A DNA stretch of 64,000 bases from Flavobacterium turcicum (GCF_011365745.1 NZ_JAAOBY010000002.1:558001-622000); one strand, 5' to 3'. Numbered from the stretch's first letter, positions 18,895 to 27,904 are shown. The notes: generated by a model not told the origin, from the sequence alone. Numbers and translations are program-made.

Positions 18895-20022
18895 TTAAGA
18901 CAAAATCACTAAATCAACATTTGATAATGAAAGACTATTTAGCAAACGTCTAAAAATAGTTGTAGACAAAATTACTTTAATTAAATTGAAATGCGGTTTC
19001 CCGATGCAAACTGTTGTAATGTGTTTTTCGGTAACAATTTTTAACATAGTTTCAGTGATATCGGGGCTACTAATTTTTAATACTTCGCCTCCAAGTTGTG
19101 TGGCTAATTTGAAATTATTAATCAAATACCGTTGTTTGTCTAGCGCAATTTTATCGCTACTTTCTTTTGGAGTTTCTACATACAAAACATACCAACTGCA
19201 ATTGTAATAACCGGCCAATCGTGCTGCTTTCCGAATCACTATTTTAGCAGTGGTATCGTTACTGCTAATGCAAGCAAGCAATTTTTCGTGACGATGTCCT
19301 GCCGTTGGTTTTACTTCATTTTCTACTTTACGAACCACTTGACTAGCCACTTCTTTCAAGGCTAATTCTCGTAACTGCAAGATTTGATCTGGTTTAAAAA
19401 AATTATTAAGTGCAGTTTGAATTTTATCTACAGTATAAATTTTGCCCTCGCGCAATCGTACAATTAAATCCTCAGCTGTCAAATCGATATTGACCACTTC
19501 ATCTGCCAATCGCAATACATTATCAGGAACTCGTTCTTGAACATCAACTGATGTGATGCGTTTTACATCTTGGTTCAAGCTCTCAATATGTTGAATATTT
19601 ACGGCACTAATAACATTAATGCCCGCATCTAAAATCTCTAAAACATCTTGCCATCGCTTTTCATTTTTACTTCCTTCCATGTTGGTATGCGCCAGCTCAT
19701 CGACAATAACTACTTCAGGTCGTAAATTAATGATAGCCTGAACATCCATGTCTTCAAGTTGTTTGCTTTTGTAATAAAGACTTCGCCTGGGAATTATAGG
19801 TAATCCATCAAGTAGTTCATGCGTTTCTTTCCTGAAATGCGTTTCGATATACCCTATTTTTACATCAATTCCGTTTTTCAGTAAAGTATGCGCTTCCTGC
19901 AACATCCGATAGGTTTTGCCCACGCCAGCGCTCATCCCAATGTAAACTTTGAATTTCCCTTTTCGTGATTTCTGAATCAAATCCAGAAAATGTTGTGCGT
20001 TATTTTGTTTTTCTTGTTCCAT
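18895..20022 (-). CDS. kdpD: Stand-alone KdpD sensor module (KdpD + Usp domains)
   Basis: A 375-residue cytoplasmic protein equal to the N-terminal part of classical KdpD. It has the Walker A motif GMSAGVGKT (29-37), then GYIETHFRKET, the Walker B-like VVIVDELAHTNMEGS, and a universal-stress-protein domain from about 250 (EKLLACISSNDTTAKIVIRK). It lacks the membrane helices and kinase core of E. coli KdpD. ATG at 20022 gives MEQEKQNNAQHF. An extension to 20055 is possible but less likely. It lies between the porin and kinase genes. Confidence 0.9.
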   Translation of the reverse strand: MEQEKQNNAQHFLDLIQKSRKGKFKVYIGMSAGVGKTYRMLQEAHTLLKNGIDVKIGYIETHFRKETHELLDGLPIIPRRSLYYKSKQLEDMDVQAIINLRPEVVIVDELAHTNMEGSKNEKRWQDVLEILDAGINVISAVNIQHIESLNQDVKRITSVDVQERVPDNVLRLADEVVNIDLTAEDLIVRLREGKIYTVDKIQTALNNFFKPDQILQLRELALKEVASQVVRKVENEVKPTAGHRHEKLLACISSNDTTAKIVIRKAARLAGYYNCSWYVLYVETPKESSDKIALDKQRYLINNFKLATQLGGEVLKISSPDITETMLKIVTEKHITTVCIGKPHFNLIKVILSTTIFRRLLNSLSLSNVDLVILS

Positions 20023-20039
20023 AAAAAAAGTACCATATA

Positions 20040-20085
20040 AGGCATATAAGTACATTTAAGTTTTCTTTTTTGAACTTATATGCCT
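20040..20085. other. Hairpin between the porin and kdpD genes
   Basis: AGGCATATAAGT (20040-20051) pairs perfectly with ACTTATATGCCT (20074-20085) around a 22-base loop. On the coding strand the following T-run is displaced by 12 bases, so this may act as a processing or partial termination site between porin and kdpD. Confidence 0.5.
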
Positions 20086-20098
20086 CTCATGATATTAA

Positions 20099-21181
20099 TT
20101 AGAGCGAAATCGCTAGCGAAGTAGTTATAAAAGTATTGCTAGTATTAGGAACATTATTTTTGACAAATACTGCATCTTGACTTTGTAAATTTCTAGCTTC
20201 TACTCTAAAAATAACATTGTCGCTCACGAGGTAATCAAAATTAGCCGAGAATCCGTAGGTTTTAAAACCATTTGGTGTTCCGCTAGCAATAATTACACCT
20301 TTTTCATCACTATAATACTCTGCTCGTGCGGCCAATTGCACCTTGTTTGTAGGTTTGTATTGCGCCATCAAAACGGGAGTAAACCAAACATCATAAGTAC
20401 TACTTTTAAATGCTTTTTGCTGCGATCCAATATCAAAACCTGCAATTAATGTTGTTTTTTCGGCAACTTTAAATTGTCCGTAAAAATTATTGAAATAACG
20501 CCATCTGCGCGCCACATCGGCTTGCTCATTGCCCGCATAAGTACTCCAGTTGAGCGTTACTTTAGCATTCGGTTTATAGGTAACCTGAGTTCCAAAAGCC
20601 GGAGTTTGATTGCCTTCAATCTTTTGGATGCGTTGCCATCCGTTCAAATACATCGCTGCTAAATACCATTTTTCAGATGGCGATATGTACCCTATTTTTA
20701 CACCAGTTTCATAATACGGTGAGTTTTCAGCCAAAATACTTCTCGTTAAAGTCATATTATCTTTGCCAATCGCACTCTCAAATCCAATATGCGAAGGCAT
20801 AATCCCCGCATCTATCCATAAATTTGCCTTTGATGAAATACGGACACCCACATTTGCCTCAAAAACATGTTGCATCAAATCGCTTTCAGCAGCCAAATTA
20901 TACTCCGCATAGGTTCCTGCCATCAAAGCAAAATTTCCTCGAACCGTACTGCTGGAATAATTCATTTTTGCAAAGCCCAAATTCAAATTAACCTCATTGT
21001 GCTTGTTGTAATTGTAAAAAAATCCAGGGCGAATATGGTTTTCAGGATTCGCAAAATCATAACTGAAATACGTTTCAGCAAAACCTGAAAACGTCAATGG
21101 ACTTTTAGTTTTTTCGACTTCTTGAGCTTGAATAGTTGATACACCACAGGCTATTAAAGCCGCTAACATTATTTTTTTCAT
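20099..21181 (-). CDS. Outer-membrane beta-barrel porin of the kdp operon
   Basis: A 360-residue protein with a signal peptide (MKKIMLAALIACGVSTIQAQ). It has alternating amphipathic strands ending in an aromatic/hydrophobic C-terminus (FITTSLAISL). The start TFSGFAETYFSYDFANPENH matches porin families (BBP2/Porin_4-like) often encoded beside kdp genes in Bacteroidota. It may let K+ or another solute cross the outer membrane. ATG at 21181 is chosen because it begins the signal peptide. A longer reading would run into the stem-loop repeat at 21236. Confidence 0.82.
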   Translation of the reverse strand: MKKIMLAALIACGVSTIQAQEVEKTKSPLTFSGFAETYFSYDFANPENHIRPGFFYNYNKHNEVNLNLGFAKMNYSSSTVRGNFALMAGTYAEYNLAAESDLMQHVFEANVGVRISSKANLWIDAGIMPSHIGFESAIGKDNMTLTRSILAENSPYYETGVKIGYISPSEKWYLAAMYLNGWQRIQKIEGNQTPAFGTQVTYKPNAKVTLNWSTYAGNEQADVARRWRYFNNFYGQFKVAEKTTLIAGFDIGSQQKAFKSSTYDVWFTPVLMAQYKPTNKVQLAARAEYYSDEKGVIIASGTPNGFKTYGFSANFDYLVSDNVIFRVEARNLQSQDAVFVKNNVPNTSNTFITTSLAISL

Positions 21182-21235
21182 TTTATATTTTTTGTAAGAG
21201 CATAAATTTATTTTATCCTCGTTAATTTTTTTTCT

Positions 21236-21314
21236 AGAAGCTATTCCAGCTGTCCACTTTATCTTTGCTTGCCTAAAGAAGGCAAGCAAAGGATGCCGTT
21301 TTCATCTGGGCTAG
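21236..21314 (+). repeat. Interspersed stem-loop repeat, copy 3
   Basis: The left flank AGAAGCTATTCCAGCTGTCC and the right flank GGATGCCGTTTTCATCTGGG (then CTAG) match the flanks of copy 1. The centre is a perfect 11-bp stem, CTTTGCTTGCC / GGCAAGCAAAG (21263-21273 and 21281-21291), with a 7-base loop. It lies in the spacer between kdpC and the porin gene. Confidence 0.75.
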
Positions 21315-21384
21315 TACAATAGTAAAGAACAGAATACTATGATTCAATTACATTATTTATTTAAGAAGAAACTTTGCAAGACTC

Positions 21385-21939
21385 TTATTTTAGTTCATTT
21401 AAAGCTACGTTCAACTCTAACACATTAACAGACGGAGTTCCCATAATCTGAGGCGAATTTACCTTGCTCTCGACTAATTTTTTAACTAAATCTTCTGATA
21501 AATTGCGCTCCCTAGCAACACGTTTTACTTGGATAAAAGCGGCTTGTGGCGAAATATGCGGGTCTAAACCACTTCCGGACGCTGTGACAATATCAGCTGG
21601 AACATCCAACTTTTTTAAATATGGATGCGCTATTAAAAAAGTATCAATACGTTTTTGAACAACTTCTAAATATTCTGCATTACTCGGACCTTTGTTACTT
21701 CCTGCGCTTCCTGCAGCATTATAATCTACTGCTGATGGGCGACCCCAAAAATAATTCGATTTATCGAATTTCTGACCAATTTTTTGATAACCTACTACTT
21801 TTCCGTTTACCAAAACCGTTTCGCCTTTTCCTTCGTTGGCGGCCAATTGCGCAATTCCAAACACTGCCATTGGATAAATCACCGCCAATAAAACCAACAT
21901 AAACAAGGTCAATTTTAAAATAGAATATATATTTTTCAT
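21385..21939 (-). CDS. kdpC: Potassium-transporting ATPase subunit C
   Basis: A 184-residue subunit with one N-terminal membrane helix (LKLTLFMLVLLAVIYPMAVF) and a periplasmic domain. Diagnostic motifs are NYFWGRPSAVDYNAAGSAGS and GLDPHISPQAAFIQVKRVAR, both typical of KdpC. It stabilises the KdpA-KdpB complex. ATG at 21939 is used. Extending to 22020 would overlap kdpB and give a non-family N-terminus. The 52-bp kdpB-kdpC gap holds a hairpin. Confidence 0.95.
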   Translation of the reverse strand: MKNIYSILKLTLFMLVLLAVIYPMAVFGIAQLAANEGKGETVLVNGKVVGYQKIGQKFDKSNYFWGRPSAVDYNAAGSAGSNKGPSNAEYLEVVQKRIDTFLIAHPYLKKLDVPADIVTASGSGLDPHISPQAAFIQVKRVARERNLSEDLVKKLVESKVNSPQIMGTPSVNVLELNVALNELK

Positions 21940-21957
21940 TTTTTTATTTTTTATAAA

Positions 21958-21984
21958 CCTAACAGGCTGTGCAAACCTGTTAGG
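21958..21984. other. Hairpin in the kdpB-kdpC spacer
   Basis: CCTAACAGG (21958-21966) and CCTGTTAGG (21976-21984) form a perfect 9-bp stem with a 9-base loop. On the coding strand it is followed by TTTATAAAAAATAAAAAAATG. It may partly terminate or stabilise mRNA between kdpB and kdpC, adjusting subunit dosage. Confidence 0.5.
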
Positions 21985-21991
21985 CTTGATT

Positions 21992-24025
21992 TTACATAAA
22001 TAATGCGACAACCAAATCAATCAATTTAATTCCGATAAACGGAACAACCAAGCCACCAAGACCATAAATCAAAAGGTTTCTTTGCAAAATAGCACTCGCA
22101 CCAATTGGTTTATAATCGACTCCCTTTAGCGCAAGCGGAATCAAAATTGGAATAATAATCGCGTTGAATAAAACCGCAGATAAAATAGCACTTTCTGGAC
22201 TGTGCAGTTGCATAATGTTCAAGCCTTGGAGCGCTGGAATGGCTGTGATAAACAAAGCGGGAACAATAGCAAAATATTTAGCTACATCATTTGCAATTGA
22301 GAACGTGGTAAGCGTGCCGCGCGTCATTAGTAACTGTTTTCCAATTTCAATTATTTCAATCAACTTCGTTGGATCATTGTCTAAATCAACCATATTTCCA
22401 GCTTCTTTGGCCGCTTGTGTTCCGCTGTTCATGGCAACTCCTACATCAGCTTGAGCAAGAGCGGGAGCATCATTTGTACCATCGCCCATCATGGCTACCA
22501 ATTTACCCATTAGTTGTTCGTTCTTGATGTAGTTCATTTTATCCTCTGGTTTTGCTTCTGCAATAAAATCGTCTACACCTGCTTTTTCAGCAATAAATTT
22601 GGCCGTCAACGGATTGTCACCCGTTACCATAACCGTTTTCACGCCCATTTTTCGCAAGCGATCAAAACGTTCTTTCATCCCCGTTTTGATGATGTCTTGC
22701 AACTCGATCACACCTTGAACAGACCCATTTTTGATAACAATTAATGGCGTTCCACCATTCGATGAAATTTCAATTACTTTTTGAGCGATATCCTCAGGAA
22801 AAGTAGTTCCCGCTTGGGCTGCAATATTTTTGGCTGCATCTTGTGCTCCTTTTCTAATGTTTGTACCATCTTTTAAAATCACACCGCTTGTTCTGGTTTC
22901 GGCAGTAAATTTAATAAGAGTAGCTCCTTCAATGGATAATTTTTCAGCAACTGCAGGACCTGCTAACTCAACAATACTCTTTCCTTCGGGTGTATCATCG
23001 GCTAATGAACTTAGTACTGCTGATGCAATAAAATCGGCTTCATTGATGCCTGCAGCAGCATAAAATCCGGTAGCTTTTCTGTTTCCTATTGTAATGGTTC
23101 CTGTTTTGTCCAACAGTAAAACATCAATATCGCCGGCAGTTTCCACTGCTTTTCCAGATTTTGTAATCACATTAGCGCGTAATGCCCGATCCATTCCCGC
23201 AATTCCAATCGCAGATAATAAACCGCCAATTGTTGTAGGAATTAAACAAACAAAAAGTGCAATAAAAGCTGCAATCGTAATTGGTGCATTGGCATAATCA
23301 GCAAAAGGTTTTAAAGTAACACACACAATCACAAAAATGAGCGTAAAAGCGGCTAACAAAATCGTAAGTGCAATTTCGTTAGGTGTTTTTTGGCGGCTAG
23401 CGCCTTCTACCAAAGCAATCATTTTATCGAGAAAACTTTCGCCAGGTTCATTCGTTACTTTCACCTTTATTTTATCAGATAGTACTTTTGTACCTCCCGT
23501 TACAGATGATTTATCTCCGCCTGCCTCACGTATTACGGGCGCACTTTCACCTGTGATGGCACTTTCGTCAATAGTTGCTAATCCTTCAATGATTTCGCCG
23601 TCGGTTGCAATTAAATCTCCCGATTCACACACAAAAACATCACCTTTTTTTAATTCAGAGGAGCTGATATTTTTGATTTCACCATTCGATAAAACTAGTC
23701 TGGCTGGCGTTTCTTCGCGTGTTTTTCGCAAACTATCTGCTTGCGCTTTTCCTCTCGCTTCGGCAATAGCCTCCGCAAAATTGGCAAATAAAAGAGTCGC
23801 TAATAAAATTAAGAACACGACAAAATTATAGGTAAAAGTACCTTGATCTTGTGCACCAAAAAGGATTGCAATACAAACTGCAAGCATTACGGCAGTTCCT
23901 ATTTCAACGGTAAACATGACCGGATTTTTGAACATTATTCTAGGATTAAGCTTTATAAAGGATTGCAGTAAAGCTTCCTTAACTTGCTTACTTTCAAACA
24001 ATGAGTTGGATTTATTGTTAGTCAT
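21992..24025 (-). CDS. kdpB: Potassium-transporting ATPase subunit B (P-type ATPase)
   Basis: A 677-residue catalytic subunit of the high-affinity K+ pump. It carries the phosphorylation motif [13 protein letters not shown] (Asp near 307), the actuator motif ITGESAPV, the nucleotide-binding segment KGAQDAAKN, and the hinge [20 protein letters not shown]. Membrane helices surround these. The length is normal for KdpB. It begins 8 bp after the kdpA stop. Confidence 0.97.
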   Translation of the reverse strand: MTNNKSNSLFESKQVKEALLQSFIKLNPRIMFKNPVMFTVEIGTAVMLAVCIAILFGAQDQGTFTYNFVVFLILLATLLFANFAEAIAEARGKAQADSLRKTREETPARLVLSNGEIKNISSSELKKGDVFVCESGDLIATDGEIIEGLATIDESAITGESAPVIREAGGDKSSVTGGTKVLSDKIKVKVTNEPGESFLDKMIALVEGASRQKTPNEIALTILLAAFTLIFVIVCVTLKPFADYANAPITIAAFIALFVCLIPTTIGGLLSAIGIAGMDRALRANVITKSGKAVETAGDIDVLLLDKTGTITIGNRKATGFYAAAGINEADFIASAVLSSLADDTPEGKSIVELAGPAVAEKLSIEGATLIKFTAETRTSGVILKDGTNIRKGAQDAAKNIAAQAGTTFPEDIAQKVIEISSNGGTPLIVIKNGSVQGVIELQDIIKTGMKERFDRLRKMGVKTVMVTGDNPLTAKFIAEKAGVDDFIAEAKPEDKMNYIKNEQLMGKLVAMMGDGTNDAPALAQADVGVAMNSGTQAAKEAGNMVDLDNDPTKLIEIIEIGKQLLMTRGTLTTFSIANDVAKYFAIVPALFITAIPALQGLNIMQLHSPESAILSAVLFNAIIIPILIPLALKGVDYKPIGASAILQRNLLIYGLGGLVVPFIGIKLIDLVVALFM

Positions 24026-24033
24026 TTTTTAAA

Positions 24034-25755
24034 TTATTTTAGGGTAAAATACTCTACCAATGGACCAAGTGCCAATGCAGGAAAGAAAGATAAAGCAGCA
24101 ATAATGGCAATCACAGCAAAAACCATAACACCAAAAATGGTTGTATCTGTTTTTAAAGTTCCAGCACTTTCTGGAATGAATTTTTTGTGCGCTAGCAATC
24201 CAGCGATTGCTACAGGTCCAATTATTGGAAGAAAACGACTCAACAATAAAACGATTCCGGTAGTGATATTCCAAAATGGATTGTTGTCTCCAAGCCCTTC
24301 AAAACCAGAGCCATTGTTAGCGGCACTTGAGGTAAACTCGTATAACATTTCCGAAAATCCGTGGTGTCCTGGATTGTTTAACCAACCCGTTGCGTTACCC
24401 GAAAACCAGTATCCCATTGCGGTATCATTGGCCGCAAAATAAGACGCTAAAGCTGTTCCTGATAAAATCAATAAAGGATGAAGAATGGCAATAAAAGCGG
24501 CTATTTTAACTTCGCGTGCTTCTATTTTTTTTCCTAGAAATTCAGGTGTTCGCCCTACCATTAAACCCGAAATAAATACCGCTAGGATGATGAAAATGTA
24601 AAAATTAAGCCAACCTACGCCACAACCTCCATAAAAAGCATTTACCATCATGGCCAAAAGTTGCATGGCTCCCGAAACTGGCATAGCGCTATCGTGCATA
24701 CTATTGACTGATCCTGTTGAAATTACCGTTGTAGCAATACTCCAAAAACCCGAAATTGCAGGACCAAATCGAACTTCTTTTCCCTCCATGGCTCCTGTGG
24801 TTTGCGAAATTCCCATTTTTGTTATTGCAGGATTTCCGCTCAATTCTGTAATAACTGTTGGAATTACTAGTAATAAAAACCCGATGGTCATTACTCCAAA
24901 AACAACATAGGATAATTTTCTTCTTTTTAGGTAAAAGCCCAAAGCAAAGATCATTGCAAACGGAATAATTAACTGTGCCCACAATTCGACTGCATTTGAA
25001 AAGTAGGACGGATTTTCAAAAGGATGCGCCGAATTGGCACCAAAAAAACCTCCACCATTGGTTCCAATATGCTTTATAGCGATAAACGCTGCCGCAGGAC
25101 CTCGAGAAACTGAAACTGAATCGCCTTGCAAAGTCGTAATAGTATCTTTGCCTTCAAAAGTCATAGGTGTACCACTAAAAACCAAAAGAATAGCCACAAA
25201 TGCGGACAATGGTAATAAAATACGAGTACACGATTTGATAAAATAGTTGTAAAAGTTACCCAACTTATCGGTTGTTCGTTCTTTCATGGCATTAAAAACC
25301 ATCGCTGCAGCTGCAATTCCAACCGCTGCCGAAACAAATTGCAGGAACATCAATACCATCTGGGATAAGTACGAAAGTCCAGTTTCGCCAGAGTAATGTT
25401 GTAAATTACAGTTGACAAGAAACGAAATGGCTGTGTTAAAAGCCAAATCAGGACTCATGTTTGGGTTGTTATCAGGATTTAAAAATAAAGATCCTTGAAA
25501 TAACAAGATGAAGAAACAAAGGAAAAACCAAACCATATTTACACTCAAAAGTGCTTTTAAATGTTGTTTCCAATTCATTTCTTCGGTAGCGTTAATGCCA
25601 CTTAGCTTGAAAATAAATTTTTCAATTGGGTTAAAAATCGGGTCAAATAGTGTTTTATCTCCCGTAAATACTTTGGCGATGTATTTCCCGAAAGCAATAG
25701 CCACAAGAATTGAAAGTATAAAAATACTACTGACTCCAAATAATTCTGTATTCAT
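24034..25755 (-). CDS. kdpA: Potassium-transporting ATPase subunit A
   Basis: A 573-residue polytopic K+ channel-like subunit related to Trk/Ktr proteins. Selectivity-filter segments are recognisable as NCNLQHYSGE, GTNGGGFFGANSAHPFENP, YGGCGVGW and SSAANNGSGFEG. The protein starts MNTELFGVSSIFILSILVAI. It is preceded within 10 bp by a tiny membrane-peptide gene and followed by kdpB. It imports K+ under limitation. Confidence 0.97.
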   Translation of the reverse strand: MNTELFGVSSIFILSILVAIAFGKYIAKVFTGDKTLFDPIFNPIEKFIFKLSGINATEEMNWKQHLKALLSVNMVWFFLCFFILLFQGSLFLNPDNNPNMSPDLAFNTAISFLVNCNLQHYSGETGLSYLSQMVLMFLQFVSAAVGIAAAAMVFNAMKERTTDKLGNFYNYFIKSCTRILLPLSAFVAILLVFSGTPMTFEGKDTITTLQGDSVSVSRGPAAAFIAIKHIGTNGGGFFGANSAHPFENPSYFSNAVELWAQLIIPFAMIFALGFYLKRRKLSYVVFGVMTIGFLLLVIPTVITELSGNPAITKMGISQTTGAMEGKEVRFGPAISGFWSIATTVISTGSVNSMHDSAMPVSGAMQLLAMMVNAFYGGCGVGWLNFYIFIILAVFISGLMVGRTPEFLGKKIEAREVKIAAFIAILHPLLILSGTALASYFAANDTAMGYWFSGNATGWLNNPGHHGFSEMLYEFTSSAANNGSGFEGLGDNNPFWNITTGIVLLLSRFLPIIGPVAIAGLLAHKKFIPESAGTLKTDTTIFGVMVFAVIAIIAALSFFPALALGPLVEYFTLK

Positions 25756-25765
25756 AATTTGTTTG

Positions 25766-25873
25766 TTAGAAATTAAATAAAACGTCGGCTTTCAAAAATA
25801 GGACGAGTAGCAGAAAAGCGACACTCCACGCTAGGATAGCCTTTGTAACCAATTTGTATTGTGGTGCCATCAT
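25766..25873 (-). CDS. 35-residue membrane peptide between kdpF and kdpA
   Basis: ATG at 25873 (or the next codon, also ATG) opens MMAPQYKLVTKAILAWSVAF, followed by a hydrophobic LLLVLFLKADVLFNF end. It has one predicted membrane helix (about 12-28) after a positively charged N-terminus, which suggests N-in topology. Its start is 2 bp after the kdpF stop and its stop is 10 bp before the kdpA ATG, so it is tightly embedded. I know of no named Kdp subunit with this sequence. It may be a further accessory peptide of the pump. Confidence 0.65.
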   Translation of the reverse strand: MMAPQYKLVTKAILAWSVAFLLLVLFLKADVLFNF

Positions 25874-25875
25874 TT

Positions 25876-25953
25876 TTAAAATTTTTCAGGTTTAATTAAT
25901 ACGTAAACTAAATAGCCAAAAACGGCCAAAGCGATTAGGAGTAAAAGTGTCAT
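25876..25953 (-). CDS. kdpF: KdpF, small subunit of the K+-transporting ATPase
   Basis: A 25-residue peptide starting MTLLLLIALAVFGYLVYVLI and ending KPEKF. The FGYLVYVLIKPEKF part closely matches the LGYLVYALINAEAF ending of E. coli KdpF, as I recall it. It is a single membrane helix that stabilises KdpABC. It is flanked on each side, within 2-3 bp, by another micro-ORF encoding a membrane peptide. Confidence 0.9.
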   Translation of the reverse strand: MTLLLLIALAVFGYLVYVLIKPEKF

Positions 25954-25956
25954 AGA

Positions 25957-26043
25957 TTAGATTTTTTCAAAAAATTCGACGGCTTTAAAGCAAATTGCAA
26001 ACAATACAACAGCAAGAGCCAATAGTAAAAGAGTGATGATCAT
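25957..26043 (-). CDS. 28-residue membrane peptide upstream of kdpF (possible KdpF paralogue)
   Basis: ATG at 26043 opens MIITLLLLALAVVLFAICFK, ending AVEFFEKI. Its TLLLLALAV core resembles TLLLLIALAV in KdpF, and both end in a Glu-containing charged tail, which suggests tandem duplication of a KdpF-like gene. It stops 3 bp before the kdpF ATG. It is a single-helix membrane protein and its role is unproven. Confidence 0.65.
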   Translation of the reverse strand: MIITLLLLALAVVLFAICFKAVEFFEKI

Positions 26044-26066
26044 AAGTAAAAATGTTAGGGTTAGAT

Positions 26067-26348
26067 TTAAACACCGCAAGTATTGACTTGCTTGATGTAA
26101 GCCAACTTTAATTGTGTTGGAAATAAGTTGGCTATGCTACAATGCTGTAATTCCATGAAGGACGAAACCGAGAATAAATACACATTGGTAATAGCAATTT
26201 TAGTTTCGTTGCTCCCAACGGTCATTAATCTTTCAGCCAATGCCAAACATTTTTTGGCTCGTAAAATATTTCCTGTTCGGATAGCCGTTTTTGTGATTTC
26301 AGCAAATCGCTCTGCTTGCTTATAAATCGTATTGACTTGTTTTTTCAT
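26067..26348 (-). CDS. Conserved 93-aa protein at the head of the kdp operon
   Basis: A small helical soluble protein starting MKKQVNTIYKQAERFAEITK and ending in YIKQVNTCGV. I recall similar Bacteroidota proteins grouped as a DUF (possibly DUF7674), but cannot confirm this. It has several Cys and His residues (LQHCSIANLFP). ATG at 26348 lies only about 9 bases after the predicted start point of a sigma-54 promoter, so this is probably the first gene of the kdp transcript. A longer reading to 26420 would contain the promoter and is rejected. The function is unknown. A role in sensing or assembly for K+ uptake is inferred from position only. Confidence 0.72.
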   Translation of the reverse strand: MKKQVNTIYKQAERFAEITKTAIRTGNILRAKKCLALAERLMTVGSNETKIAITNVYLFSVSSFMELQHCSIANLFPTQLKLAYIKQVNTCGV

Positions 26349-26367
26349 AAGAATGATTTTATTGTTC

Positions 26368-26383
26368 TGCATACCACTTGCCA
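26368..26383 (-). promoter_or_regulatory. Sigma-54 (-24/-12) promoter for the kdp operon
   Basis: The minus strand reads TGGCAAGTGGTATGCA. It has the invariant GG and GC exactly 10 bases apart and matches TGGCAc-N5-tTGCa well. The predicted start is about 26357, reading into the 93-aa gene and the micro-ORFs ahead of kdpA. A sigma-54 activator gene lies immediately upstream. Confidence 0.65.
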
Positions 26384-26468
26384 AAAAGTATTCCCATTTC
26401 AGCAAACAAGTATTAACCACTTACAATTCAATACTTTAAATAATAAATCATGATTTCTGGCATAAAAA

Positions 26469-26510
26469 AAACCTATCAAAATGATAAGGTTTTATCTTTT
26501 TGATAGGTTT
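26469..26510 (-). terminator. Nested hairpin terminator after the sigma-54 activator
   Basis: A perfect 13-bp stem AAACCTATCAAAA / TTTTGATAGGTTT encloses a second small hairpin GATAA-GGTT-TTATC. On the minus strand it is followed by a T-run (complement of CATAAAAAAA). It separates the regulator transcript from the kdp promoter. Confidence 0.8.
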
Positions 26511-26563
26511 AGTGGTAGTTTCAACCAAGTTTTTAAGCGTTGGCAAAAGCGAAAAGTCGTTGT

Positions 26564-27904
26564 TTATTGAATGCGGTATTCTTCTAACTTTCTGTATAAA
26601 GTTGCAATTCCTATTTCTAGTAAGCGTGCCGTTTCGGCTTTATTTCCTTTGGTGTAATTCAACACTTTTTGAATGTGAAGTTTTTCAACGCTTTGCATCG
26701 AAAATGCTGACATGACTTTGTTATTATTGCCCTGTTGATGCTGAATTTCATACGGTAAAACATCAGCTGTTAAGGTAAAATCATTGGCGAGAATTACGGC
26801 ACGTTCTATCACATTTTTTAATTCTCGAACGTTTCCTGGCCAATGGTGTTTCTCTAAATGATGCACAAAATCGGGATCAACTGAGAGCGTTGGTTTATTC
26901 GTTTTGGCTGAAAATTGCTGAACAAAATAGTGGGTTAAAGGCGCAATATCTTTTATTCTTTCTCGTAAAGGCGGAATCGTAATTTCAAAAATATTGAGTC
27001 TAAAATAAAGATCTGATCGAAATTGATGCGCTTCACTTTCAGCTTTTAAATCCCTATTTGTTGCTGCAACTAGTCTAAAATTTGATTTTTTAGGCGTGGT
27101 ATCTCCTAATCGAATGTATTCGCTGGTCTCTAAAACTCGTAATAGCTTTGCTTGAAGTTCCAGAGGCATTTCGCCTATTTCGTCTAAAAACAAAGTACCG
27201 CCATTGGCTTCTTCAATAAAACCTTTTTTATCTTTTACAGCACCAGTAAACGCTCCTACTTTATGCCCAAATAACTCGCTTTCGAGAATTTCTTTGCTAA
27301 AAGTGCTGCAATTTAAAGCCACAAATGACTTGCCAACTCGGGTACTATTTTCGTGAATGGCTTGTGCAAAAACCTCTTTCCCGGTTCCTGTTTCTCCTGT
27401 TAAAAGTACGGTCGATTCGGTTTTAGCAACTTTTTTAGCTAAATCAATAACAAGTTCTAAACCCTTGGATTTGCCTATGATGGTATCAAATGAATATTTA
27501 TCTGAAATTCGTTTTTCTAATTGCTGCACTTTGTTTTGAAGACTTACTTTGTCCAGAGCCTTGTGCAAAAGCGGAATAATTTTATCATTGTCATCTCCTT
27601 TTACGATATAATCAAAAGCACCATTTTTCATGGCTTGAACACCATCTGAAATTTTTCCAAAGGCAGTAAGCAAAATTACTTCGACAAACGGGAAACTACT
27701 TTTTATTTTTTGAACAAAATCGACACCATTTCCATCAGGCAATTTAACGTCACAGAGCACTACATCAATAGCGTTGTGTTCCAATTTTTTAAAACCAGAT
27801 TGCAAATCGGGAGCTTCTAGAACTTCAAATCCTTCTGATTTTACAATACGAGCCAGCAAACCACGCAGTTTTTCTTCGTCGTCAATAATTAAGATATTTT
27901 TCAA
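26564..27904 (-). CDS. Sigma-54-dependent response regulator (NtrC family)
   Basis: A response regulator of about 446 residues. Receiver: ILIIDDEEK, with phospho-Asp in [10 protein letters not shown] near 52. AAA+ domain: Walker A GETGTGKE near 170, the sigma-54 contact loop GAFTGA near 217, and [10 protein letters not shown] Fis-type helix-turn-helix lies at the C-terminus ([20 protein letters not shown]). No ATG fits. TTG at 27904 gives [11 protein letters not shown] as the start, and TTG at 27919 would add five residues. It is the only response regulator at the kdp locus, and sigma-54 promoters lie on both sides of the gene. It probably replaces KdpE. Confidence 0.92.
   Translation of the reverse strand: MKNILIIDDEEKLRGLLARIVKSEGFEVLEAPDLQSGFKKLEHNAIDVVLCDVKLPDGNGVDFVQKIKSSFPFVEVILLTAFGKISDGVQAMKNGAFDYIVKGDDNDKIIPLLHKALDKVSLQNKVQQLEKRISDKYSFDTIIGKSKGLELVIDLAKKVAKTESTVLLTGETGTGKEVFAQAIHENSTRVGKSFVALNCSTFSKEILESELFGHKVGAFTGAVKDKKGFIEEANGGTLFLDEIGEMPLELQAKLLRVLETSEYIRLGDTTPKKSNFRLVAATNRDLKAESEAHQFRSDLYFRLNIFEITIPPLRERIKDIAPLTHYFVQQFSAKTNKPTLSVDPDFVHHLEKHHWPGNVRELKNVIERAVILANDFTLTADVLPYEIQHQQGNNNKVMSAFSMQSVEKLHIQKVLNYTKGNKAETARLLEIGIATLYRKLEEYRIQ

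Noticed and set aside
24029..24274. Minus-strand frame overlapping the end of kdpA
   Set aside because: It is an alternative frame of kdpA, with abnormal Cys/Ser/His-rich composition and no family features.
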